A DNA stretch of 64,000 nt from Sorangium cellulosum (GTDB lineage: Bacteria; Myxococcota_A; Polyangia; Polyangiales; Polyangiaceae). This document shows, one piece after another, positions 1 to 8,261 of the stretch. Position numbers and translations under genes: made by a program. The stretch spans positions 7,952,501 to 8,016,500 of the forward strand of contig NZ_CP012670.1 of the NCBI RefSeq assembly GCF_004135735.1, read 5' to 3'. Below the pieces are notes generated by a model. It saw only the letters and a program-made list of their open reading frames with translations, did not search any database and was not told the DNA's origin. Every line of letters starts with the position of its first letter. Position 1 is the stretch's first letter.

Positions 1-378
1 CGGGCTCGGCGCGCTGATCGGCTCGGGCGAGGACGGCGCCGCCGGCCGCGCGGGTTTGCTCGGCTCGGGCGGCGCCGCGGCCGCGGGCGGGGCGGCGTTC
101 TCGTCGAAGAGGTAGTCGAAGTGGCCGTCGCGCAGGGCGATGAACATCGCCTTGTGCTGCTCCTTCATCATGCCGCGCACCGTCTCCGCGAGCGATGCCT
201 GGCCCACGTGCTCGGCGTACGAGGTCTTCGTGGTCTTGAGGATGCGGCCGCCATCGGCGAAGAGGTGCGTGATGATGTGAGGATGGCGAATGCCGGAGTC
301 CTCGGTCTGTATATGGAACAACCGACCCTTGTGCCGGACGTTGTTGTTGAAGCCGAGCAAAGGCGACGGGGCTTTCAC
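1..378 (-). CDS. conserved hypothetical protein, 3' end beyond window
   Basis: Read on the minus strand from a GTG at 378, this frame stays open to the left edge, so only the first 126 residues are present. It starts VKAPSPLLGFNNNVRHKGR and continues with FHIQTEDSGIRHPHIITHLF and KTSYAEHVG, then MMKEQHKAMFIALRDG. I recall this pattern as a short conserved domain of unknown function in deltaproteobacteria and myxobacteria. After about residue 95 the sequence becomes an Ala/Pro-rich tail. No signal peptide or membrane segment is seen. The codons show strong GC3 bias. A TTG nine bases upstream (387) is an alternative start, and neither has a clear ribosome binding site. Function is unknown. Confidence 0.7.
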   Translation of the reverse strand, partial: MKAPSPLLGFNNNVRHKGRLFHIQTEDSGIRHPHIITHLFADGGRILKTTKTSYAEHVGQASLAETVRGMMKEQHKAMFIALRDGHFDYLFDENAAPPAAAAPPEPSKPARPAAPSSPEPISAPSP

Positions 379-523
379 GACGGGCAATCCGAGGCTGAGG
401 AGGGGAGGAGAACGCGCCGGCGGGGAGCGCTCGCCACGGCCGAGACTATCACAGCGCGACGCGCCCGGAACGATTCGCAGCGCGCAACGTGTCCAGCACG
501 TGAGGGGCCCATGTCGGAGCCGG

Positions 524-600
524 TCGCCCGCCGGCCGCGCGCGCTCGCCGCTTTCGCCCGCCGGCCGCGCGCGCTCGCCGCTTTCGCCCGCCGGCCGCGT
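524..600. repeat. 30-bp direct repeat, 2.5 copies
   Basis: A 30-bp unit starting TCGCCCGCCGGCCGCGCGCG occurs at 524-553 and 554-583, with a third partial copy from 584 to 600. It lies in the gap between the left-edge gene and the small gene ending at 611. The period is a multiple of three, but no convincing gene covers it. Confidence 0.9.
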
Positions 601-610
601 CCTCGCCGCA

Positions 611-955
611 TCACGGCAGGCAGCGTTCGAGGTCGTCCGCGCTGCCGGCCTCCAGGCCGCACGTCACCTCGGCCCGGGTGAGATCGGCCTCGCAGCGGGC
701 AAATCCGCGCTCGCCTGCCGCTTTGCGCGCCAGCGCCTGCCGCTCGGCCACCATAGACGGAGCGGGCTCAGGCGTGGCCGCGCGCAGGACGAGCTCGACG
801 TAGCGGTCGAGGAGCGCGGCGCACGCCTCGGGCGAGGGGCGCGGGGCGAGGCGGCGGAGCGCGGCGCGCCCCGCGACCCCCCCGGCCACGAGCAGCACGA
901 TCGCGAGCGTCGCCAGCACGTCGACGCGCGTCGCGGGGCGCGCTACTCCAGGCAC
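611..955 (-). CDS. small membrane-anchored protein, paralogue of the gene upstream
   Basis: This is a 114-residue protein with one N-terminal hydrophobic segment (VLATLAIVLLVAGGVAG), probably an anchor or uncleaved signal, followed by a soluble domain. The domain has the same layout as the product of the gene just upstream: a Cys near its start, a VAER-x-A-x-x-R block, an RC pair, a T-x-A...C block and a final LERCLP. The GTG start at 955 overlaps the stop of the upstream gene by 13 bases and has GGAGCAGG ahead of it, which suggests translational coupling. A GTG at 919 is the alternative. The function is unknown. The two genes look like a tandem duplication. Confidence 0.6.
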   Translation of the reverse strand: MPGVARPATRVDVLATLAIVLLVAGGVAGRAALRRLAPRPSPEACAALLDRYVELVLRAATPEPAPSMVAERQALARKAAGERGFARCEADLTRAEVTCGLEAGSADDLERCLP

Positions 956-1236
956 CGGTCGACCTGCTCCGGGGTCGTCGCCTGCCGCACGCACGCGAGC
1001 GCGGCGTCCGTGATGCGCCGGCCGACGCACCGGTCGATGAGCTCCTTGCCGCGGGCCTCCCGCACGGCCGCGGTGCGCTCCGCGACGATCTTCGGATCGA
1101 CCACGTTCTGGGCCCGGAGCTCGATCTCCGCGCTGCGCTGGAAGATGGCCTCGCACTCGTCGCGGGTGGCGGGGTGCCCGCACCCCGACGCGAGCACCAG
1201 GCCGCCGAGGCAGGCCAGGCACGAGGCGATCCACAC
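943..1236 (-). CDS. small lipoprotein, tandem paralogue
   Basis: This encodes a 97-residue protein that starts with a lipoprotein signal (VWIASCLACLGGLVLASGC, lipobox LASGC at residues 15-19). The mature part has ECEAIFQRSAEIELRAQNVV, then VAERTAAVREARGKE, DRCVG, ITDAALAC and a terminal VDRCLE. The evenly placed cysteines suggest disulfides in the periplasm. The GTG at 1236 was preferred because codons upstream lose the GC3 bias. An in-frame ATG at 1320 would add 28 residues and give an unusually long n-region. It overlaps the next gene (955) by 13 bases. The role is unknown. Confidence 0.6.
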   Translation of the reverse strand: MWIASCLACLGGLVLASGCGHPATRDECEAIFQRSAEIELRAQNVVDPKIVAERTAAVREARGKELIDRCVGRRITDAALACVRQATTPEQVDRCLE

Positions 1237-1464
1237 GACGGAGCCTCGACCCGGGCCACCGGAGACGATGAAGGGAGGCGTCCTCCTCTGAAGGGAAGTC
1301 GAGCCAGGGCGGCAGCGCATGGCCGCGACGATGGCGCCACGTCCGGTGGGGCGCAACCAGGTCGCGCCGCGACCCGTTGTGGAAAGGTCGTGTCCTGCTG
1401 GAACGCGTGTGCAGGTCTGGTAAGATTGCTTTCTGTGCGCAAAGCGAGCGGGCACGGGGAAAGC

Positions 1465-2340
1465 ATGGGTGGCGCTCGATCCGTCCGTACGGGCACCGAG
1501 GGTGCGCGACGGCGCAAGAAATCGACGCGCGCGGCTGCGGGGAGCGGAGGTGACGCCGGCCCGGGCGGGGCGCCACGAGAGAAGCGGTCGAGCAACGCCG
1601 CCCGACGGCGCACGCCCGCGGCGGCGCTGAGCGCCGAGGAGATGCTGCGGCGCGCGCTGGGCGCGCCGACGCCGCGCTCCCGCGCGCTGTGGGCGCGGCG
1701 CGGCCTGTCGCTCCGGGGGCCGCTCGACCGGACGACGCAGGCGCTGCTGCTGCGGCAGCTCTACCTCGCGTACTTCGAGACGCGCCGCTTCGAGAGGGCG
1801 GCCGAGGTGGCGGAGCAGATCGTCGCGCTCGACGTGCTGCGCGACGTCGCCCACCAGGACGCGGCGCGGGCGAGGCAGGCGCTCGGCGACATCGAGGGGG
1901 CCGTGGGGCACCTCCGCCTCGCGGCGCGCACGGGGCCGGCGAGCCGCAGGGCGTTCCACTGGTGGACGCTGGGCAGCGTGTATCACCTGGCGCGCCGGTA
2001 CGACGAGGCGATCGGCGCGCTCGCGCGCGCGGCGCGCTGGGGCACGCGGGACAAGCCGCTCTACCAGGGGCACCTCGCCGTCGTGCAATGCGAGAGCGGC
2101 GCGGCGGTGGAGGGGCTCGGCGCGCTCATCGACCGGCTCTCCGAGGTGCCGGCGGGCCAGGGCTACGGCCGGTTCGTCCTCGGGCAGATGGCCTACTTCG
2201 ACCGGCGCTGGGACGAGGCCAGGAAGTACCTGGAAGCCTTCGTGCAGCGCAGCACCTCGGGGCGCGCGGCGGTCGCGATCGCGCTCGGCGGCGAGATCGA
2301 GGCGGCGCGAAGGACGCTGGCGTCCCTCCCGAAGCGCTGA
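1465..2340 (+). CDS. TPR-repeat protein
   Basis: This is a 291-residue soluble protein. Residues 1-55 are basic, Arg/Lys/Ala-rich and probably disordered. From about residue 80 the sequence is a series of helical pairs of TPR type, for example LYLAYFETRRFERAAEVAEQ, then ARQALGDIEGAVGHLRLA, then LGSVYHLARRYDEAIGALAR, and MAYFDRRWDEARKYLEAFVQ near the end. TPRs normally mediate protein-protein contacts. The ATG at 1465 has GGGGAAAGC immediately upstream. It faces the same way as dsbD, 84 bases downstream, but a separate promoter appears to drive dsbD. No catalytic motif is present, so the partner is unknown. Confidence 0.7.
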   Translation: MGGARSVRTGTEGARRRKKSTRAAAGSGGDAGPGGAPREKRSSNAARRRTPAAALSAEEMLRRALGAPTPRSRALWARRGLSLRGPLDRTTQALLLRQLYLAYFETRRFERAAEVAEQIVALDVLRDVAHQDAARARQALGDIEGAVGHLRLAARTGPASRRAFHWWTLGSVYHLARRYDEAIGALARAARWGTRDKPLYQGHLAVVQCESGAAVEGLGALIDRLSEVPAGQGYGRFVLGQMAYFDRRWDEARKYLEAFVQRSTSGRAAVAIALGGEIEAARRTLASLPKR

Positions 2341-2410
2341 CGCCGGCCTGCGCGGACGGCGGCGCGCGGCCCGAACGGACGGCCGCGCGCCGCACGACCG
2401 TACCGGCTTT

Positions 2411-2418
2411 GCTATAGA
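2411..2418 (+). promoter_or_regulatory. extended -10 promoter element for dsbD
   Basis: The sequence TGCTATAGA forms an extended -10 (TGnTATAAT-like), with TATAGA at 2413-2418. A start site 6-7 bases further on falls at about 2425, the first base of the GTG-ATG start of dsbD. No Shine-Dalgarno sequence lies between. No good -35 box was found. Inferred from sequence only. Confidence 0.45.
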
Positions 2419-2424
2419 AACCCC

Positions 2425-3834
2425 GTGATGACCGCTTCGACCCGTCTCAAGCGACACGCCGGCGCCTCGCCGGCGGGATTCCGGCGCGGCGCGCGCTCCG
2501 GCGCGCAGCTCACGCTGGCCGCGCTGGCCGTGCTCATGTCCCCGGCGGCGGCGCTGGCGAGCGAGCCGGCGGACCTGTTCACGCGCGGTCTCGAGGCGGG
2601 CCCGCTCTTCGCCGGGCTCGCCGCGCTCGCGGGCGGCCTGCTCACGTGCCTCACGCCCTGCGTGTACCCGATGATCGCGATCACGGTGAGCATCTTCGGC
2701 GCCCGGGAGGCGAAATCCCGGCGCGAGGCGATGCTGCTCTCGACGAGCTTCGTGCTCGGCATCGTCGTGCTCTTCACCACGATGCTCGTGGTCGCGGCGC
2801 TCACCGGCAGCCTGTTCGGGAGCGTGCTCTCGAACCGGTGGGTGATCGTCGGCATCGCGATGGTGTTCATCGCGCTCTCGCTGTCGATGTTCGGCGCGTT
2901 CGAGATGACGCTGCCCGACTCGCTGATGCAGCGGCTCTCCCAGGTCGGCGGCATCGGCTACGGCGGCGCCTTCCTGCTCGGGCTCGTGAGCGGCCTGGTC
3001 GCCGCGCCGTGCACCGGGCCCGTCCTCACCGGCATCATCCTCTGGATCGGCAAGACCCAGAACATCGGCCTCGGGGCGCTGGTCGGCGCCACGTTCTCCC
3101 TCGGGCTCGGGCTGCCGTTCTGGCTCGTCGGCACGTTCGCGGTCGCGCTGCCGAAGGGGGGCAAGTGGATGCTCGGCGTGAAGTCGTTCTTCGGGATCGT
3201 GATGCTGATCGTGGCGCTCTACTTCCTGAAAACGACGTTCCCGGCGCTGTCGGCGCTCGCGCGGCCCACGCCGCAGTTCATGGCCGTCATGGCCGGCCTG
3301 GTCGCGATCGGCCTGTTGCTCGGCGCGGTGCACCTGTCCTGGGACGACGGCGGCCTCGGGGTGAAGGCCCGCAAGGGGCTCGGGATCGCGCTCACGGTGA
3401 CGTCCGGGTTCCTGCTCGTCGCGAGCCTGGACCTGCCGCGGCTCGCGTCGCCCGTCCCGGCGGCGGTGGCCGGCGAGGCCGGGGCGCGGCAGCTCACGTG
3501 GCTCCACGAGGAGCCCGTGGCGGTCACGAAGGCGCGGGCGGAGAGGCGCCCGCTGCTCGTGGACTTCACCGCGGAGTGGTGCGGCGCCTGCAAGCAGCTC
3601 GCGAAGGAGACCTTCTCGGATCCCCGTGTCATGGCCAAGGCGGCACACTTCGTCGCGGTGAAGGTCGACGCGACGGACGACGAGGATCCGCGGGTCGACG
3701 CGGTGATGAACAAGTACAAGGTCGTCGGCCTGCCCACGGTGGTGATCTACGACTCCAGCGGGACCGAGCGGAAGCGCTTCAACGACTTCGTCGGCCCGGA
3801 CGTGTTCCTCGCCGCGCTCGAGGGCATCCAGTAG
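2425..3834 (+). CDS. dsbD: DsbD-type thiol:disulfide interchange protein
   Basis: This 469-residue inner-membrane protein would carry electrons from cytoplasmic thioredoxin across the membrane to a periplasmic thiol domain. An N-terminal signal region (about residues 28-45) is followed by eight or so membrane segments of the CcdA/DsbD family, including the conserved CLTPCVYPMIAI block near residue 75 and a second half with AAPCTGPVLTGI. The C-terminal thioredoxin domain (about residues 350-469) has the redox motif WCGAC (Cys386 and Cys389) and cis-Pro in GLPTVV. It lacks the N-terminal DsbD-alpha domain, so it is the shorter form (about 470 against about 565 residues). The start may be GTG 2425 or ATG 2428, and the transcript may be leaderless. 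Confidence 0.9.
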   Translation: MMTASTRLKRHAGASPAGFRRGARSGAQLTLAALAVLMSPAAALASEPADLFTRGLEAGPLFAGLAALAGGLLTCLTPCVYPMIAITVSIFGAREAKSRREAMLLSTSFVLGIVVLFTTMLVVAALTGSLFGSVLSNRWVIVGIAMVFIALSLSMFGAFEMTLPDSLMQRLSQVGGIGYGGAFLLGLVSGLVAAPCTGPVLTGIILWIGKTQNIGLGALVGATFSLGLGLPFWLVGTFAVALPKGGKWMLGVKSFFGIVMLIVALYFLKTTFPALSALARPTPQFMAVMAGLVAIGLLLGAVHLSWDDGGLGVKARKGLGIALTVTSGFLLVASLDLPRLASPVPAAVAGEAGARQLTWLHEEPVAVTKARAERRPLLVDFTAEWCGACKQLAKETFSDPRVMAKAAHFVAVKVDATDDEDPRVDAVMNKYKVVGLPTVVIYDSSGTERKRFNDFVGPDVFLAALEGIQ

Positions 3835-3976
3835 CGCGGGCGCCCCGCCGGCGCGGGCGCCCCGCCGGCGCGCGGATTGCCTGGACGCCGCGGACCGGGC
3901 ATCGCGAGGAGGGCGCGCGCTCCATCCCCGCTCCCCGTTCGCCCCCTCCCCTTCGCCCCCTGCCGGTGAGGTCGCC

Positions 3977-4924
3977 ATGGACATGCGCTCGTTCCTGCTC
4001 GCCGCCTTCACGCTCTGCTCCCTGGTCCTCGCTGGCTGCGCGCCGGCGGCGCCGACGTCCGGCACCGTCGTCGTGGGGGTCACGAGCGAGCTCCGCGCCG
4101 GGATCGACATCGACCGGATGCGCGTGCTCCTGCGCGCCGGCGGCGAGGTGCGGGGCGACAGCGTGCTGACCCACGAGGGCGGACAGCTGTTCTTCCCGAA
4201 GGAGTTCATCCTCCGCGATCTCGCGGACGGGACGGCGGTGGAGATCACCCTGGAGGCGTTCGGGGCCGCCGACGCGGCGCGGCCGAGGCTCGTCCGCACC
4301 GCGTCCACCCGGGTGGTCGGCGGCAGCACGCTGCTGCTCCCCGTTCGCCTCGAGCAGGAGTGCGTCGTCCCGCCGGGGAACGATGCGTGCCCGGCCCCGC
4401 AGACCTGCATGGCCGGCGGGTGCAGCGCGCCCGACGTGGATCCCCGGCAGCTCGACCCGTACAGCGCCTCCTGGGCGGAGGAGGAGGTCGCCGGCGCGCC
4501 GGACCTCTGCAAGCCGAAGGACGCGGGCGAGCCTGTGGTGCTCGTCGGCGAGGGGCAGGCCGACTACTTCCCGCTCGACGATCTCGACGAGGTCCAGGTG
4601 GAGGCTGGGCCGCAGGGCGGGTACCACATCTTCGTCGCCATCCGGCTCAAGAACCTCCGCCGGTCCGGCTCGATCACCGTGGTCGGCGGCGCCGTGCCCG
4701 AGCTGGGGCACACGCTCGACCCGCTCCGGGTGATCTTCACCTTCGACGAGGACGAAGGCGGCTTCTGCAAGCTCGCAGGGCTGCGGTTCCGGCTGGACAG
4801 CAGGGAGGTGGGCATCGACGCGCTGCTTGGAAAGGTCGTGGAGGTCGACGTGACGGTCACCGACAGCGAGGGGGACACGGGGACCGGCAAGCGCAAGGTG
4901 ACGCTCTCGCGGACCATCCTGTAG
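3977..4924 (+). CDS. lipoprotein of unknown function
   Basis: This is a 315-residue protein with a clear lipoprotein signal: MDMRSFLLAAFTLCSLVLAG followed by Cys21 (lipobox LAGC). The first part of the mature chain looks like a beta-rich carbohydrate-binding or adhesin-type fold (alternating hydrophobic and charged residues). A Cys-rich stretch at about residues 133-152 (CVVPPGNDACPAPQTCMAGG) resembles the linker seen in many myxobacterial surface lipoproteins. The C-terminal half is again beta-like. The ATG at 3977 or the next one at 3983 are both possible. The gap after dsbD (3835-3976) holds two copies of an 18-bp GC-rich repeat. It is convergent with the next gene. Function is unknown. 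Confidence 0.7.
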   Translation: MDMRSFLLAAFTLCSLVLAGCAPAAPTSGTVVVGVTSELRAGIDIDRMRVLLRAGGEVRGDSVLTHEGGQLFFPKEFILRDLADGTAVEITLEAFGAADAARPRLVRTASTRVVGGSTLLLPVRLEQECVVPPGNDACPAPQTCMAGGCSAPDVDPRQLDPYSASWAEEEVAGAPDLCKPKDAGEPVVLVGEGQADYFPLDDLDEVQVEAGPQGGYHIFVAIRLKNLRRSGSITVVGGAVPELGHTLDPLRVIFTFDEDEGGFCKLAGLRFRLDSREVGIDALLGKVVEVDVTVTDSEGDTGTGKRKVTLSRTIL

Positions 4925-4936
4925 CCCGGGGCGCGC

Positions 4937-5944
4937 TCACTCGCGCGCGGCCCGGTGGCGCGTCATCCAGCCTCCGGTGAGCAGGTCGAGCGACGCTTCG
5001 GCCTCGAGCGCCGCCAGCGTCGCGTCGCGGAGCTCGTCGGGGCTCCCGCCCGGGTCCGCCGAGCGCGCGACGGCGCGCTGCCAGGTGAAGAGCAGCTCGA
5101 GCACGCGCGCCGTGAGCTTGGTCTGCAGCTCCGCGCGCTCGCGGCGGAGGCGCTCGAGCGCGATCTCCTCGTCGGCGAAGAGCACGCGGTCGAGCCGCCA
5201 GGTCGCGCGCGCCTCGAGCCAGAGGCTCGTGCCGCCGGAGGCGGTGCGGCGCGCCGGATCGTACTCCGTGGGGGCCAGCTTCTCGTCCTCGTCGACGAGG
5301 CGCGAGACGCGGAGCCGGAGCTCTGGCAGGAGCGACGCGGACCGGGCGCGCGACGCGATCGCGTCGATGCGTGCCCCGGGATCGAGCAGGCGCGCCTGCC
5401 GGAGCGCCGCCTCGACGGCCGCGCGGGCCATCTCCGGCGTGACCCGGACCGGCAGCGGGAGCGGCGGCTCGACCTCCGCGGGCGGCGCGGGAGGAGGCAC
5501 GTCCGGGGGCTCGAGCGACGGCGCCGCGCGGGCCGGGTGCGCGGCCGCGGGCGCCGGTTTCAGCCGAGGCGGCTCGGCTTCGGCGGCCACGGCGAGGAGC
5601 GAGGATGCGCCGGGGGAGCGAGGCAGCGCACCGCGGCGGAGCTCGCGATCCGCGAGCCGCTCCAGCGGAATGCTCGCGAGCAGCATGCCGCTGAGGGAGC
5701 GCTCGCCCCCGCCGAGCTGCGAGATCCCGAGCTGGAGCGCGACCCAGAGCGGTCGCGCGCGCCCGGGGACAGCGGCCCAGAGCTCGTGGGGCGCGGCGTC
5801 GAGGCGGCCTCCGCGCGGGTCGAACGCCGGGGGGTCGTCGTCCAGGGGGAGCTCGGCGCGGGCCCGCGATGCGGGCAGGGCGCAGGCGAGCGCGCAGGCG
5901 AGGAGGAGGGCGGAGCGTCCGGTGGTGCGGTGGTTCGGTCTCAC
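4937..5944 (-). CDS. secreted protein of unknown function
   Basis: This encodes a 335-residue protein with an N-terminal signal peptide (RSALLLACALACALPASRARA, cleavage expected near residue 30). The middle (about residues 130-170) is Pro-rich (PPDVPPPAPPAEVEPPLPLP). The C-terminal 160 residues are predicted helical with many Arg/Glu pairs, including ALRQARLLDPGARIDAIASR and RLRRERAELQTKLTARVLEL. That layout resembles helical outer-membrane efflux-type periplasmic segments but is too short and not diagnostic. It is convergent with the lipoprotein gene ending at 4924 and follows the gene at 6001-8205 on the same strand by 56 bases. No function can be assigned. Confidence 0.65.
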   Translation of the reverse strand: MRPNHRTTGRSALLLACALACALPASRARAELPLDDDPPAFDPRGGRLDAAPHELWAAVPGRARPLWVALQLGISQLGGGERSLSGMLLASIPLERLADRELRRGALPRSPGASSLLAVAAEAEPPRLKPAPAAAHPARAAPSLEPPDVPPPAPPAEVEPPLPLPVRVTPEMARAAVEAALRQARLLDPGARIDAIASRARSASLLPELRLRVSRLVDEDEKLAPTEYDPARRTASGGTSLWLEARATWRLDRVLFADEEIALERLRRERAELQTKLTARVLELLFTWQRAVARSADPGGSPDELRDATLAALEAEASLDLLTGGWMTRHRAARE

Positions 5945-6000
5945 GCGAGCTGGGTCGACCGCCGTGCGCCGCCAGTTGCGTGCGATGGGAGCCGCCTCGC

Positions 6001-8205
6001 TCAGCGAGCCGAGGGCGGCGGGCGCTTCCGGCCGGTGAAGCTGCGCCAGAGCTCACCGCCACCTTCCGGGGGCCGCGGGCGCTCGGCGTGCGGCCGCAGG
6101 GCCTCGCTGCCGAGGGACTGGCCGCTGCGCCAGCCCCCGCCGCCCGGCCGCGCGAGATCGCTGGCGCCGCCGCCCGGCCGCGCGAGCTCGCTGGCGCCGC
6201 CGCCCGGCCGCGCGAGATCGCTGGCACCGCCGCGTGTCGCCGCGACCGCCTGCGCGATCTGCTCCGGGGTCGGCACCGTGCCGGACGGGAAGCGCGGCGG
6301 CTCCATCTGCGAGAGGACGGGCGCGGGCGCCGAGGAGGCGGGCGACGGCGCCGAGGGGGCGGGCGCCGGCGCCGCAGGCGTGGGCGCCGCGACGAGCACC
6401 GGCGCGCCCACCTCGGGGAAAGGACCGCTGCCCACGGCAGGCGCGACCGGCCCGGGCGCGGGCTCGCCGCTCGCGGCGGGTACGGCGCCGCTGCCCACGG
6501 CAGGCGCGACCGGCCCGGGCGCGGGCTCGCTGCTCGCCGCAGGCGCAGGGCTGCTGCCCGCGGCAGGCGCGACCGGCTCGGGCGCGGGCTCGCTGCTCGC
6601 CGCAGGCGCAGTGCCGCGGCCCTCGACCGGGATGACCGCATCGAAGGCCGCGCCGCGGCCCTCGGCCGTCACGCTCGGAGCCGGCACGGGCGCGCTCACG
6701 ACGTCCGCGCTCGCAGCGCACGCGACAGCGGCGGGCCCTGCCCCGGCGTCGCCTGCACCGGGAGGTGGCCCGTGCGCCGCGGGCGCGTCGGGCGCGACCG
6801 ATACCGAGGAGGGTGCATCGCCGGCGGCTCCATCGGAGCGCGGCTCCGCATCGCGCTGTGCGGAGACGGCGTCGCTCACCGCGCTCTCTGCCGGGAGCGC
6901 CGGCGCGGCGGCGGGCATCTCCGGGGACGGCCCCGGCGCGACCGGCAGCGCGCGGGGCGCAGCGACCTCGAGGCCCACCGCGAACGGCTCGAACGACTCG
7001 CCCGAGAGCCACCCCGTGCTCATCCGGAGGTTCGCGCCGGAGGGGATGTCGCGCACGAACATGTCCCCGAAGAGCGCATCGATGGCGAGATCCCGCTGCG
7101 CGACCACGGGCCTCTCCCAGCTCGGGAGCACCGCGACCACGCGGACCACGAGCTGCCCGTCCGGGCGGCGCGCGCGCGCTCGCGCGAGCGTCCTGGGGCG
7201 CACCTCCCAGTAGAGGTAGAGCGTCTCCGGATCGACCGCGAGGCCGACGATCTCGTCGAGATCGTACCGCACCGGCAGCTCCTCTCGCTCGTCCAGCGAG
7301 GCCGCCGCGAGGCTCATCGCCGCGCTCGCGATGCCGCCCTCCGCCACGGGCGACGCCCGCTCTGGAGCGTCCGCGGGCGGCGGCTGCACCGGCGGCGCGC
7401 CGTCCGGAGGCGCGGGCGCCGCCTCGGGACGGCCGTCCTCGCCTGCGGATGCCCCGGCGAGAGGCTCGCCGGGGCCGACCTCCTCCGCGCCCTCGACGCC
7501 GGCCTCCTCCGCGCCCTCGACGCCGGCCTCCTCCGCGCCCTCGACGCCGACCTCCTCCGCGCCCTCGACGCCGGCCTGCTCCGCCTCTGCGCCGGCCTGC
7601 TCCGCCTCTGCGCCGGCCTGCTCCGCCTCTGCGCCGGCCTCCGCCGCCTCCGCGCCGGCCTCCTCCGCGCCCTCGACGCCGGCCTCCGCCGCCTCCGCGC
7701 CGGCCTCCGCCGCGCCCTCGACGCCGGCCTCCGCCGCCTCCGCGCCGGCCTCCGCCGCGCGCTCCCCTTGCGCGCGCTGCGCCTCCTCGAGCAGCCGCGC
7801 GCGGAGCTGCCTGGCCTCCTCGTCCTGCGGCGCGCGCGCGAGGATCTCGTCGAGCACCGCGACGGCGCGCTCCGCGTGCCCCTGGGCCGCGTAGATCTCG
7901 GCGAGCGTGGTGGTGGGCAGCGGCCGCGGCGGCGATGGCCGAGGCTCCGGCGGGGGCGCCTCGCGCTGCGGTCGCGCCGCCTCCGGCAGGTGCAGCCCGC
8001 GCTCGACCACGCGCGAGAGCAGATCGCGCGCGCGCCCGAGGAAGCCGCGCACGCGCGCCCGCTCCGGCTCGCTCTGCGCGGCGCGCGCCAGGATCTCGTC
8101 GACGAGCTCGGCCTTCGTGAGCACGCGCGGCCGCGGCACCCCGAGCCCCTCGGCGCGCGCTATCAGCTCCTCCCGCGTCAGCCTGTCGAGCTCCCGCCGC
8201 TCCAT
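6001..8205 (-). CDS. DUF4912 protein with SAP/Rho-N-like head and long repeat linkers
   Basis: This 734-residue protein has three parts. Residues 1-35 (ELDRLTREELIARAEGLGVP, then TKAELVDEILARA) resemble a SAP or Rho N-terminal helix-extended-helix motif, often nucleic-acid binding. A TPR-like pair (AEIYAAQGHAERAVAVLDEI) follows. Then come about 90 residues of an Ala/Glu/Gly repeat (AEAG, VEGAEE). The middle holds a DUF4912-type domain (LDEIVGLAVDPETLYLYWEV through GANLRMSTGWLSGESFE). The last 300 residues are Ala/Pro linkers with 21-residue and 10-residue repeats. The start may also be ATG 8223. A large open frame upstream in the same phase is not coding. The role is unknown. Confidence 0.7.
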   Translation of the reverse strand: MERRELDRLTREELIARAEGLGVPRPRVLTKAELVDEILARAAQSEPERARVRGFLGRARDLLSRVVERGLHLPEAARPQREAPPPEPRPSPPRPLPTTTLAEIYAAQGHAERAVAVLDEILARAPQDEEARQLRARLLEEAQRAQGERAAEAGAEAAEAGVEGAAEAGAEAAEAGVEGAEEAGAEAAEAGAEAEQAGAEAEQAGAEAEQAGVEGAEEVGVEGAEEAGVEGAEEAGVEGAEEVGPGEPLAGASAGEDGRPEAAPAPPDGAPPVQPPPADAPERASPVAEGGIASAAMSLAAASLDEREELPVRYDLDEIVGLAVDPETLYLYWEVRPRTLARARARRPDGQLVVRVVAVLPSWERPVVAQRDLAIDALFGDMFVRDIPSGANLRMSTGWLSGESFEPFAVGLEVAAPRALPVAPGPSPEMPAAAPALPAESAVSDAVSAQRDAEPRSDGAAGDAPSSVSVAPDAPAAHGPPPGAGDAGAGPAAVACAASADVVSAPVPAPSVTAEGRGAAFDAVIPVEGRGTAPAASSEPAPEPVAPAAGSSPAPAASSEPAPGPVAPAVGSGAVPAASGEPAPGPVAPAVGSGPFPEVGAPVLVAAPTPAAPAPAPSAPSPASSAPAPVLSQMEPPRFPSGTVPTPEQIAQAVAATRGGASDLARPGGGASELARPGGGASDLARPGGGGWRSGQSLGSEALRPHAERPRPPEGGGELWRSFTGRKRPPPSAR
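6141..6230. repeat. 30-bp in-frame tandem repeat, 3 copies
   Basis: Three 30-bp units begin at 6141, 6171 and 6201. They encode the 10-residue block GGASDLARPG / GGASELARPG near the C-terminus of the DUF4912 protein. The third copy differs at single bases. Confidence 0.9.
6428..6610. repeat. 63-bp in-frame repeat, about 3 copies
   Basis: Units start near 6431, 6494 and 6557 and encode a 21-residue Ala/Pro block (SEPAPGPVAPAVGSG-type) in the linker of the DUF4912 protein. The length keeps the reading frame. Confidence 0.85.
7480..7757. repeat. 15/30-bp in-frame low-complexity repeat
   Basis: This stretch is built from short units encoding AEEAGVEG, AEAGAEAAEAG and AEQAG blocks in the acidic linker of the DUF4912 protein. 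All units are multiples of three, so copy-number change would preserve the frame. Confidence 0.85.
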
Positions 8206-8261
8206 CGCGGCCGACGCTACCATATCCGATGCGCGCTCACCGCCGGGCGGCGCCCGCTCCG

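Noticed and set aside
943..4512. Very long minus-strand open frame spanning the TPR, dsbD and lipoprotein genes
   Set aside because: It is antisense to genes with clear homology; its only credible part is the short lipoprotein at its end (943-1236). Long antisense frames are expected at this GC content.
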